Assembly (NCBI RefSeq): GCF_040581485.1
Contig: NC_090130.1
Location: 10,230,001 to 10,294,000, forward strand
Source of the DNA: Linepithema humile
Lineage: Eukaryota; Arthropoda; Insecta; Hymenoptera; Formicidae
DNA length: 64,000 nt
Reading direction: 5' to 3'
Of the stretch, positions 10,273-21,067 are shown piece after piece. Made by a program: the position numbers and the translations under genes. The notes under the pieces were generated by a model. That model was not told the origin of the DNA, ran no database searches, and saw nothing but the letters and a program-made list of their open reading frames with translations. Each line of letters starts with the position of its first letter. Position 1 is the first letter of the stretch.

Positions 10273-12670
10273 ATGAATTGTGCTTATTGTGATGTTAATT
10301 TTAATGATATTGATAAATATATCTTTCATTTAAAATATATTTATACGAAAGATATCTTTACTTGTCATATCGATAATTGTCTTAGATCATTTCATAGAAA
10401 AGATAGTTTTAAAAAACATATTTTAACTCATGGATTCGATGCATCTTCAAAAAAACCTGTAGATGTTCCAACTACATCAGACACAATACAGGTGCACACT
10501 TTCGATTCCAATTCAGATACGAAATTTTGTCCTGAGACAGAATCTTTTTCAAACCATAAAAAAGATATATTGAAGGATGTTCCATTGTTTCTAAAAAAAC
10601 TCGACATAGCAATCCAACATTTAGTTGCTCAATTATATGATAATTTATCTCTAACTAAATCTGACATTCAAAAAATTATTGAAATTATTCACAATTTTTG
10701 TTGTTTGGAATTATTAAATGGACTTGAACAAATTATTTTAAATTGCGATTTGAATGAGGTAGTGGATTCTTTTAAAGTAATTTCCAAATATTTAAATAAT
10801 TTTAACACAGAATATAAAAGAGAATCTTTTTTTAAAAATTTAAAGTATTTTATAAAACCATCACAGATTATCATAGATAGGCACTTCACCTGATGAATCC
10901 AGACGGCAGAATAGAGTATCACTTACAATAAAGAATAGAACTTGTTGTTATGTTCCTATCCAAGAACAATTACAACAATTTTTTAAACTTCCCAATGTTT
11001 TACAACAAATTTTGGATTATCAAAAATATTTAGAGATTAACAATACAGAATCTTATAAAAATATAGTACAAGGTTCTCTGTGGAAATCCATAAAAACAGT
11101 TACAACTTCTAATAAGATAATTTTGCCATTAATTCTATACTTTGATGATTTTGAAGTTGATAATCCACTGGGAAGTCACGCTGGTTATTATAAAATTGGA
11201 TGTTTGTATTATAGTATTCCGACCATTCCACCAAAATACAGTAGTCGCCTAGAAAATATATTTATCTCTACATTATTTCACAGTTTAGATAGATGTCATT
11301 TTGGAAATAGTGCTGTTTTAAAGCATGTGATAAATGAATTGAAATTTCTGGAGAAGGATGGTTTATACATAGAAAATGATAAAAAACATATATATTTTGC
11401 ATGTTCTTTTGTAATAGGCGATAATTTAGGAGTTCATTCAATACTCGGGTTGACTGAAAGTTTTTCTTCTAATTATTATTGTAGGTTTTGCTTGGCAGAC
11501 AAAAATGTTACAAAAGAACTGATTACAGAACAATCAAATCTATTAAGATTAAAAAATCAATATGTGGATCATTTGGAAAACAAATATTTTGGAATAAAGG
11601 AGAGATGTATTTTTAATGATTTGGAATATTACCATATTTATGAAAATCAATGTGTAGATGTTATGCACGATTTATATGAAGGTGTTTTAAGATATGATAT
11701 GGCAAATATTATATCAAAATTAATATATTCAAAATATTTTACATTGGAATCTCTTAATTTCAAAATCAAATACAATTTATATGATCCACATGAAAAAAAC
11801 ATACCTCCAGCCATTAAAGAAAATCACTTAAAAAATGGAAGTATAATCTGTTCAGCTGCTGAGATGAATGCATTGGTAAATCATTTTCGTTTTATAGTCG
11901 GTGATATTGTTCCACAAGGCAATAAAATTTGGGAATTTTATTTATTAGCTTTGAAAATAACAGAAATTTGTTCCAGTCCATGTATACCTAAAACAGCAAT
12001 TCGACAACTAAGTCTTTATATTTCTGAACACAACAAATTATATATATCTCTTTTTGACCATCTTAAACCTAAACACCACTTTTTGACACACTATCCTCGC
12101 ATTATTGAAAAAATGGGACCTCCTCATTACTTATCATCTATGAGATTTGAAGCTAAGCATAAAGATTTGAAATTGAATGCTCAGAATTGCAGGAGTCGCG
12201 TGAATCTGCCTTTTACACTTTGTAACCGAATCCAGCTTAGATGTACGTATCGATATTTAAATAAGAAAGGATTTTCTGATAATATTAAGTGGGGTCATAT
12301 TAACACAGCAAAATTTAGAAATAAAACGAATACCAAATTATTTGAAGATTTTCTGTTTATTACATATTATGAAGAAAATGGTATTTGCTATAAACCTTCT
12401 TCTGTGATTAGAACAGCAGATGATATTTTACCACAATTTAGTAGAATAAAATATGTTCTGAAAAAAATATCTGATAACAGCTGTTACCTCTATTGCGAGA
12501 AATTAATTACATTCAATTATAATGAACATTTTCATGCTTACGAAGTAATTAATGATAAAAAAAAGAATTTTACATTTTATTCCATTAATGAATTGAGTTA
12601 TCTTGTTCCACTTAATTTACATGTAATTAATACAGGTCAGATGTGTGTGTGTGTGTGTGTGTGTGTGTGA
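10273..12670 (+). CDS. C2H2 zinc-finger CMC-type transposase, one frame change
   Basis: The first frame (10,273-10,893) starts MNCAYCDVNFNDIDKYIFH and carries a C2H2 finger (FTCHIDNCLRSFHRKDSF, then KKHILTH). The second frame is open from 10,877 to 12,670 and holds the catalytic region: YHIYENQCVDVMHDLYEG (the D/H motif of this DDE family, about 11,640) and MRFEAKHKDLK (the distal glutamate region, about 12,140). The frames overlap around 10,875, so a one-base indel or a +1 shift separates finger and catalytic part. The end of the frame runs into a (TG)n tract; AATACAG/GTCAG at about 12,634 could instead be a splice donor. It follows the SAMD3-like gene by 44 bp. It probably cuts and pastes the host element. 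Confidence 0.8.
12640..12669. repeat. TG microsatellite
   Basis: (TG)n at the 3' end of the transposase open frame; it adds an artificial CVCVCV tail in translation. Confidence 0.9.
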
Positions 12671-13383
12671 TGCTTTCTCTCTCAAAATATTAACTACAAA
12701 CAATTTCTTGGCTGTCTACATAAATATATACAGGAATAATTTTAATATTTTTATTAATTAAATGAACTAAAGATAATTAGTGATAAGAATGAGGTATCTT
12801 TTCATTATTTAATCATCTCATTGTTGCGGAATAGAGTTTGTTTAGTTTCATTTTAAAAGGTATTTCTTTATTTTTGTATCTCTATTACAGATTAGAGATT
12901 ATACATTTATTTTTGTATCTCTTTTAGATAGAGATATTACTATCTGTGAATTAAGGATATTTTTATTTGTTATTAATCTGAATAGAGAACAACTTGAAAT
13001 GTTTAGAAACATTATTTATTAGCATAATGTTTTTTCTATGAATATTAATATTAATGTTTGTTTATTTCAATAATGAAGATATATCTTGTATTTAGAATAT
13101 TTATATTATGTTCACATAATTATACTTCTGTAACAAAAATAAAAAAAAATAAATATTTTTTTCAAATATTTTGTTTTATTAATAAAACCCAACTGCTTTT
13201 TACTTATACTTTTCTTAAAATAATTATTACTTAAATTTTAAATATATTATTTTTAGAAAAGTACCATGTTATTCAAAAAAACTTACTCATAATATTGAAC
13301 GATTTAAAATAAATAAATAAGTAAATTCTTTTAAATATATTGCATTTGGAAAATATATGATTCAAGAAAATTTATCATAGTAG
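12671..13383. other. AT-rich non-coding right part of CACTA-like element
   Basis: No credible coding potential. Contains repeated TTTTTGTATCTCT and related short motifs, in keeping with the subterminal part of a DNA transposon. Confidence 0.5.
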
Positions 13384-14209
13384 ATCTTGCAAAAAAATCG
13401 CTTGGTTGCTTAAGCCTTGATATAAAGATATAATAAATTCTTTATTTAAGATAAATGAAGATAAATACTAATGTTGAAATATGTATGTAATTTTTTACTT
13501 CATACAAGAATTTATATATTCAGTTAGAATAAAATTTCCATAAATACAAATAAAATTAATATTTATTCCTAATATTTGATTTTCTCAAGGAATAGCTAAA
13601 TAGTTTGAAACAAAGTGATAAATAAGTTTTCTCAAATATATTGTTTTTAGAGAAAATATGATTTAAAAAATTCATTGTCTTGCAAAAAAATCGCTTGATT
13701 GCTTAAGCCTTGATATCAAGATATAAGTTAGTAAATTTAACTTATTTCTCTCTATTTGATAAATTAAGATTCTTAATTGATACTTTTCTCGCAATGCTGA
13801 AGCGGTGTGAAAATATGACTTTCTATATTTCATATTGCTTTAGCATTGAAATAAATATCAGTTAAGAATTTTAATCTATCAAATAGAGAGAAATAAGTTA
13901 AATTTACTAACTTATATCTTGATATCAAGGCTTAAGCAATCAAGCGATTTTTTTGCAAGACAATGAATTTTTTAAATCATATTTTCTCTAAAAAATATAT
14001 ATTTGAAAGAACTTATTTATTACTTTGTTTCAAACTATTTAGCTATTCCTTGAGAAAATCGAATATTAGGAATAAATATTAATTTTATTTGTATTTATGG
14101 AAATTTTATTCTAACTGAATATATCAAATTTTTGTATGAAGTAAAAAATTACATACATATTTCAACATTAGTATTTACCTTCATTTATCTTAAATAAAGA
14201 ATTTATTAT
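13384..14209. repeat. 780-bp foldback with extra direct copy
   Basis: Arms of about 300-390 bp (13,429 onward and ending 14,209) are inverted copies; for instance AATAAATTCTTTATTTAAG at the left matches its complement at the right. A motif around CAAAAAAATCGCTTG, then TTGCTTAAGCC, occurs at 13,390 and 13,680 directly and at 13,945 inverted. The centre is a separate MITE (13,737-13,903). Confidence 0.75.
13737..13903. repeat. Palindromic MITE, ends AACTTATTTCTCTCTATTTG
   Basis: About 165 bp with long imperfect inverted ends. A second copy lies at 57,056-57,218 with the same ends and the same internal order of motifs (TTAAGAATTTTAAT and CAATGCTGAAGC-like), which defines a family. Confidence 0.75.
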
Positions 14210-14612
14210 GTTAATTAAATAATATTCTTGTTTCAAATTAACGAATAACTTTTTCTGAAAAAATTTATACTCTGGCACTGAATACATATTCTCTTATTTG
14301 AAAGTAAGTAATTATTCTATATAAGTAAATATAATACTTGATTCAAACAAAGGAAGAGTTTATCTCAAGAAAAAAAGATATCTTTATTAAAACATATTGT
14401 TCTCTTCCATCGACTCTATATAATAAGTAAGTAGAATTCTTTTTTTAATCTAATATTCTTGATTGAAGTATTTAACTTAATAGGATCTAAAATATGTTTT
14501 GAATAAATGTTATGCTTATAACGAACTTACAATATATTTGCGGATATATGAACTTATGAAATACTTGAAATAAATATTATTTACTTAAATACAGTATGTA
14601 TTTTTCTGTGTG

Positions 14613-14699
14613 TACGGATATGTGCCAGGGGGAATGCAATCTCCCATGCACCCATACGTGGCTTATCCCGGATCTTATCCCGGTTTCTATTTTCGCTAA
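14613..14699 (+). CDS. Host terminal exon, right part with stop codon
   Basis: Directly after the transposon end, and in frame with 243-403 once the duplicated TA (613-614 of the 14-kb block) is counted once, it reads Y then GYVPGGMQSPMHPYVAYP and GSYPGFYFR, ending in TAA at 14,697-14,699. The composition continues that of the left part. This is the best evidence that the transposon landed in a coding exon. Confidence 0.75.
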   Translation, partial: YGYVPGGMQSPMHPYVAYPGSYPGFYFR

Positions 14700-14741
14700 T
14701 CATAACAAAATCATGACTATTTTGTAAAACATTTCATTATA

Positions 14742-15202
14742 CAGGGTGTCTGGCAATAATCGCCCCACTGGTCATATACAGGTAGAGGAGGTCAAATCGA
14801 GGAGAAAAGTCCTTTACCATTTTTTAATTTTCATAATAAGTACTGAATAATTAACGAAAAAAGATCGGCGAATCCGCGCGAGTAAAGCGCGCGCGGTGAG
14901 AAGGACGTCCCACTGCTACGCGATCACTAGGACACAAGGATCTAGCGTTACGCGCCGCTCGTATGTTGCCATTGTCATTTGTAGAGCGCTCCTCCCAACG
15001 CTTCATCGCGCGCCTAGTGATCGCCTAGCAGTGGGATGTCCTTCTCGCTGCGCGCGCTTTACTTGCACGGATTCACCAATCTTTTTTCGTTAATTACTTA
15101 GTACATATTACAAAAATCAAAAAATGGTAAAGGACTTTTCTACTCGATTTGACCTCCTCTACCTGTATATGACCGGTGGGGCGATTATTGCCAGACACCC
15201 TG
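14742..15202. mobile_element. MITE 1 of 3, TA-flanked, ends CAGGGTGTC
   Basis: 461 bp with inverted ends of over 100 bp starting CAGGGTGTCTGGCAATAATC, flanked by TA. This suggests a Tc1/mariner-type non-autonomous element. The central part encodes no convincing protein. Confidence 0.8.
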
Positions 15203-15212
15203 TATATATATA

Positions 15213-15683
15213 TGTCCGATAATTGCTGAATCACCTCTCGGGTGTAGGTAAAGCGGTTTAAACCGAATAGAAAAGTCCTCTATATATCATTTTGCGATTT
15301 TTGCAACAATTAATGAGGAATTAATTAAAAAATATCGGCCAATTCGCGCGAGTTTAAGAGCGCGGCGAGAAGAGACCCGTGGTGATACAGCCCACTGTTA
15401 TTTGGTTACTAGGCGCGCGATAAATCGTTGGGAGGAGCGCTCTATGAATGACAACGGCACATACGAGCGGTGTGTAACGCTAGATCCTTGCGTCCTAGCG
15501 ACCACGTAACAACGGGCTGTCTCTTCTTGCCGCGCGCTTAGACTCGCGCAAATTGGCCGATCTTCTTTAATTAATTTCTCATTAATTATTGCGAAAATCG
15601 CAAAACAATACAGGACTTTTCTACTCGGTCTAACCCGCTCTACCTGCACCCGAGAGGTGATTCAGCAATTGTCGGACACCCTG
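15213..15683. mobile_element. MITE 2 of 3, diverged relative
   Basis: About 470 bp with the same layout and a related centre (GTTGGGAGGAGCGCTCTA), but the ends read GTCCGATAATTGCTGAATC. The left end lacks the outermost CAGGGT. Related subfamily, older copy. Confidence 0.75.
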
Positions 15684-15689
15684 TATATA

Positions 15690-16150
15690 CAGGGTGTCTG
15701 GCAATAATCGCCCCACCGGTCATGTACAGGTAGAGGAGGTCAAATCGAGTAGAAAAGTCCTTTACCATTTTTTGATTTTTGTAATAAGTACTAAGTAATT
15801 AACGAAAAAAGATTGGTGAATCCGTGCAAGTAAAGCGCGCGCAGCGAGAAGGACATCCCACTGCTATGCGATCACTAGGCGCGCGATGAAGCGTTGGGAG
15901 GAGCGCTCTACAAATGACAATGGCAACATACGAGCGGCGCGTAACGCTAGATCCTTGTGTCCTAGTGATCGCGTAGCAGTGGGACGTCCTTCTCACCGCG
16001 CGTGCTTTACTCGCGCAGATTCGCCGATCTTTTTTCATTAATTACTCAGTACTTATTATGAAAATTAAAAAATGGTAAAGGACTTTTCTACTCGATTTGA
16101 CCTCCTCTACCTGTATATGACCGGTGGGGCGATTATTGCCAGACACCCTG
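15690..16150. mobile_element. MITE 3 of 3, inverted copy of MITE 1
   Basis: 461 bp, the same family as 14,742-15,202 but in opposite orientation, flanked by TA. Only a few bases separate it from MITE 2. Confidence 0.8.
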
Positions 16151-16671
16151 TATATATATGGCCCCAGTGGCTGCCGCGCGCGCGGTAGGGAGAGGAAAGG
16201 AGACGTATACCACGAGAATCGGTTGAAAAGATGAAAAAATTCCGAGCCTTGTTTTATGTGATAATGACTGAAATAATGAGAGTATATATCATTTCAGTTA
16301 CATAAAATACAAAATAAAGATAACTATATTCAATATGTATATGTATGTATTGAATAATTAATTAACTTATTTATTTATTTTGTATTAATTACGTAAGAAT
16401 AAAAATAGGGAAAGCATATAACATATTTTTCCAATTAGATATATAGTATTATATATACATTTTTCAAATCAAATATTTTATCATATCTAATTTATATCTA
16501 TTAGACACCTTGTATAAGTCTATTTCGTCTCGTATGTACATCATACAGCCATACGATAGAATTTCAATTGCGAGAAAAAAGGTTAAATAACCTTATAAAT
16601 TATCCGATAAAACATAAACAGACCACACGTGTAGTAAATTACTAACTAAAAGAAATACGTATTTCTTCAAA
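16151..16671. other. Non-coding spacer
   Basis: AT-rich, no gene or clear repeat recognised apart from short ATATAT and TATTTATTTATTT tracts. Confidence 0.4.
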
Positions 16672-17067
16672 TCTGCCAGCTCATAGATCACCTCTAACAA
16701 TATTTCTGACAATTTGCCAGTTTACGAATAAATCGTCTTTGGCTCTTTTTTTCTAAATTGTCAGCTGACGTTAGATCGCCTTTGACTATATTTATTAAAA
16801 ATTGTCAGCTCACAATAGATCGCCTCTGCTTTTCTAATTCTACATCGCCGGCACACGTTAGATCGCCTCCGGCTTTTCTAATTCTACATCGCCAGCACAC
16901 GATAGACCGCCTCTGGCTTTTCTATTTCTACATCGCCAGCCCACGATAGACCGCCTCTGGCTTTTTTAATTCTACGTCGCCAGGATACGTTAGATCGTCT
17001 CTGGCTTTTCTATTTCTACATCACCAGCACACGTTAGATCGCCTCTGGCTTGTCTTATTCTTTATTG
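16672..17067. repeat. 44-bp minisatellite, about nine units
   Basis: Units begin GCCAGCACACGTTAGATCGC (with variants) and end TTCTACATC; the first three or four are most diverged. The last unit leads into sequence (17,068-17,136) that recurs inverted at about 56,845-56,930, where only one unit is present. Confidence 0.85.
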
Positions 17068-17137
17068 TAAAATACTTTTATCACGTCATGCGCTTTATAT
17101 ATATATTATGTATATTATGTACTCCATATTATCTACC

Positions 17138-17480
17138 CGTACGAAAAAAAACTACAGAAAACTATTTAAAAAACTATTAAAAAACTATTGAGAAAACTAT
17201 TAAAAAATATTGAAAAACCATAGAAACACTATTGAAAAACTATAGGATCACTATTAAAAATTTATTGGAAAACTATATGAAAACTGCAGATTTCAACTCA
17301 GCAGTATTTTCGTCTCTAATAGTGCTAAATATTATTAGCAAAACTATTAAAGATAATATTGAATAAACTTTTAGAAAATTCTAGTTTTAATACAAACAAA
17401 TTGATATTGAGAATAACTGAAAAATAAATTATTGAATTATCAGTAGTTTTGCAGAAGATTCAATAGTTTTTTTACTTCTT
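17138..17480. repeat. AAAACTATT subterminal-like repeat array
   Basis: More than ten copies of AAAACTATT-like motifs, starting sharply after CCCGTACGAAAAA at 17,138. Homology to the 56-kb foldback family stops exactly here, so this looks like the left end of the element carrying the BEN gene and second transposase. Confidence 0.5.
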
Positions 17481-18015
17481 TTAATTAACTATGAGTTTAT
17501 AATAGATATTTAATAATAGGTAACTATATAAGTAAATTTCATAATAAATAATTATTTTTTGTAATAAGTTTATTTACTAAAAGAAAAGATGCAATCACTC
17601 ATAATTAATATAGATACAACTACATTATTATTTGTGTCAAATGTGTATGTAATTCACACATAATATGATTTATAAATATTTGTTAGTTAATAAATATTAT
17701 TATATAAGACATGTGTATTAATGAAATATTATTTATTCTCTATAACTTTATATAATTTACATTTATATATAAAATTTATATAATATAAAATATTATAAAC
17801 TTTTATTTTTTAATAATATTTTATTATAATATTTGGCAAAACTTATATAAAATAATTTATCCGCAGAAATTAAATTGGCACATAGTTAAAAGTTAAAATA
17901 TTATATATTTTATTATAAAAAAAATGTCAAGGTGACACATGCGGAACTGATATACTTCCAGCTTTTATACTGGCAATTCCAAAAAACTAAAATAAAAATG
18001 TAGTTCAACGTTACA
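17481..18015. other. AT-rich non-coding
   Basis: Non-coding sequence between the repeat array and the last BEN exon. No feature recognised. Confidence 0.4.
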
Positions 18016-20935
18016 TTAATGATTCTGATGAGTTTTTGATGCCCGAGGTACAGCATTATTGCACTTTTGCCGTATTGCAAGTTTGAACAGCTTTGTACTA
18101 TCTTTCGTACACTCAAATTTTGAAAATACATGTGCTTTAACAAAATCAAGGCATGTTAGAAGCATGTCAAATCTTATTTTAATAATAATAAATAGTGAAG
18201 ACTGGTTTTTACAAGAAATATTTTTATTGAGTTTTATGTCAAATTGCATTTATAAAAATCTTTCTGCTGAGAAAAAGTATGCAGTATTCGAAATAAAACA
18301 CAAATTAACCAGACAGCAGTAAACTTTTAAAGTGAAAGATTATATAAGATCAAATTCAGACAGTACGAAAATGTTTCAATCTTTATATTATTTAATAAAC
18401 TGTTATATTTGTATCTTTACCTTCAATTGCTTCGATGCGATTTGGATCGAGACGCGGCTTAGCTTTAGTAGCTGTATCTTTCATAGTATTTGAGATTTTT
18501 CCCGTTAAGCTACAAGATGCTAATTCTTCTTTAGTAAACATAACTGATAGCAAATCGCACGTATATTGTGATACGCTACTTTTGTTACAATTTCTTATTA
18601 AAGAGGCATTGAGAAAATATTTGCCTTTTCCGCCGAGATCAATCTGTTTTTCCTGCAAATAAATAATACAAATTAAATAATACAAATAGTTTTTATAAAC
18701 ATACTTTTAATTAAAATAAATAATCATTAGATGACTCACATCATTAGATGACTTTTTACTGGGCATATTGAATCTTCTATCGCTGCATTCATCTATAGTA
18801 TTCTACAAATATATTAGAAGAAAACATTAGATTATATCAATTAGTAGCGTAAAGAAACATTAAAAATTATAGCTTGAAATATATATTATGATGTTTGGAA
18901 CAAAATTTGATATTAAGAACGAACCTCATTAGTAAAATAGGGAATAGGCTCTTCATCAACTCGCGATTCAGAACTTCGTTTATCTGTAAATTATAATAAT
19001 TTCATAATTAGCTTTCAAATGTATTTCATTTTCCTAAATTAAAGTTTTGCTTAAATATATTTAAGATATTTATTAAATGTGACAATTTCAATTAATAGAG
19101 AAGCATATATTATTATTATACTTCGCATCCAGAATAACATTAAATTAAAGCGATACAGATAAATATTAAAAGTACTATTTATACATAATTATTATTTCAA
19201 TATTTTTACTATTCTGTAATATTACTAAAATCATGTCATATATTCTTGAAACATTTATGAAAAATATGTTACTTTGTGAGAAGGGAAACTAACCTTATAA
19301 TTAGTAGTAGGATTGAGTTTTGAAGTTGAAGGTGCAGTCTCCAGAAGATTTTTACCCAAAAACTATAATTAAATAAACGTTATTATTAACATTGATTAAG
19401 CAGAAAGTTATTAAAAATTTTAATATACAATTTTATAAGTGTTACCAAATTAACATTTTCATTAATCTTCTTCAAATTGCTCAGAACAGTTTCCGCCATG
19501 TCTTTTATCTTTGGCAGATCTAAAAATCAAATATAAAAAAGTTATAAATAAAGAAAAAATGGTACAAAATTACGATATTTAAATACATACTTAATGACAT
19601 AGGAAAATACTCTCTTAATGTACAAATGACAAAATACAAAATGTACTAAAATTTCTGAAATTAAAAAATTCAGTTTCTGATGGATTAATATAACAGTGTA
19701 CGAGGTATAATATATAACGAATAACAAACTTTCTAAGGAATGTAGAATAACCTATAGTGCAGTGTTTTCTTTTTTTAACGATTTATTTTCGAACTTCAAT
19801 AAGTCATTCTTCACTCCCAAATCATTTTTTGACATTTTGGAATAATTTTCTTCATCTGAAGATGTTCCATAGTCAATCTATTTACAAAAGAGGAAGAAAT
19901 CGTATCATTACTTTTGAAAACTTTAGATTATTGTTTTTCCTATTTTAAAAAATAAAAATAAATATTTACTTCAATTGGAGATCTTTTAGATGTTTTTAAT
20001 TCTTTAAGTAATTGTAATGATTTTGATTCATTAATTTTATTTTTTGTTACACCAACTTTGTTCTATATTCAAAAAAAGTTCAAAATTATTATACAATATA
20101 AACGTATTTATATTAGTATTTAAAGTTATATGTTATTTATAAAATTTAACCATTTTTTTCTTTGAACGTATTTCACTATTTTCATCATCATCACCCCATT
20201 CTTTTCTTCGTATTATTTTTCGATCTTCTTTGGTTGGTTGTAATACGCCATATTCTGTTAAAATCTCTATACTCGCACATTTTTACCCATTCTTAAAAAT
20301 TAGAATCAGAAAAATTTAAATACAATTATTCAACAAATATTATCTTAAAGATACACATACAATCAGGGCTTAATTTCGACCGGAATAGCGTTCCAATTCT
20401 TTTAAAATCTGGAATTTAATATTTATTTAATAAATATCAGAAGAAGAAATATCTTTTTCATGCGTTTCGGTTCTTATTTTTTTAGAAATTAAGCTCTGCG
20501 TACAATTCAATTAAAATTATGATTATAACTTTAATCAAAATTAATTTAAAAAAAATGGTGATCATATATAATAAAATACAACTATCTATCGAAACTCTCT
20601 TTATATATCTATATGTACATATGCCAGTCTATTAATCGAAAGTATAGATATCTACAATAAATAATATTAAATTATTATACTTATTACTTACCTTCAAAAG
20701 CAAGTAACTTAACCACAACCACCTGCCATTGACACGTTTTCAATCGTTTTTTCATATTTGATGTCGGTGCAATGTCGCAATTAGACCATTTTATTTCAAC
20801 TTCAATATTGTTTTCGATTAATCTGGCAAATTCTTCTTTTTCTGTGACTTTTTGCAGAAGCCAATCTTGATAACCAATTGCTATCTTTTTATCCTCGTTC
20901 ACAAATTCAAGCAGAATACAGTCGTTATCATTCAT
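18016..20935 (-). CDS. Multi-exon BEN-domain protein next to transposase
   Basis: The first exon is 20,692-20,935 (MNDNDCILLEFVNEDKKIAI) with a good donor. Further exons read leftward at about 20,361-20,408, 20,160-20,280, 19,968-20,050, 19,780-19,870, 19,445-19,510, 19,300-19,365, 18,920-18,985 and 18,745-18,803. The BEN domain is in 18,421-18,652 (QIDLGGKGKYFLNASLIRN, then SQYTCDLLSVMFTKEELAS) and the last exon 18,016-18,134 (HVFSKFECTKDSTKLFKLAI), ending TAA. Phases of the last two exons agree; junctions around exon 3 are uncertain. BEN domains bind DNA or partner proteins. A middle segment (NKSLKKENTAL) could be coiled coil. It is divergent from the transposase at 21,060-23,397, and I infer it is part of the same transposon. 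Confidence 0.72.
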
Positions 20936-21067
20936 TTTTATTATCGTTTTGCAAGCAGTTGCTATTATAATATATAATAACTACTATAATCTGCTAAGAT
21001 CTGTTGACAACTATACACATTCATCGCAATATTATAAATCTGACTTAGAGAATAAGAACACAACATA

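Larger units (their letters stand above)
404..14612 (+). mobile_element. CACTA/EnSpm-like (CMC) DNA transposon, nested
   Basis: The ends are CACAGAGAAAAATA at 404 and its inverse with one mismatch (CACACAGAAAAATA read on the minus strand) ending at 612 of the 14-kb block. TA flanks both ends (402-403 and 613-614). The host frame closes exactly when this interval and one TA are removed, which fixes the boundaries independently of TIR reading. A motif like AAGTAATTATT recurs near both ends (about 436, 565, 6,228, 14,310), as expected for subterminal repeats. Cargo: a SAMD3-like gene, a zinc-finger transposase, a foldback near the right end, and a Gypsy insertion. CMC elements normally have 2-4 bp duplications, so a 2-bp TA fits; the exact subfamily is not settled. 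Confidence 0.8.

Noticed and set aside
10870..10885. Ty1-like programmed +1 frameshift
   Set aside because: Only AGG-C is shared with the Ty1 site; the preceding codon does not allow the known slip, so a plain indel is more likely. Kept only as a low-interest finding.
14896..16038. Similar short proteins (RRTSHCYAITRTQGSSVTRRSY) at 14,896 and 15,799
   Set aside because: They are the same MITE centre in inverted copies; no start context, no conservation beyond the repeat.
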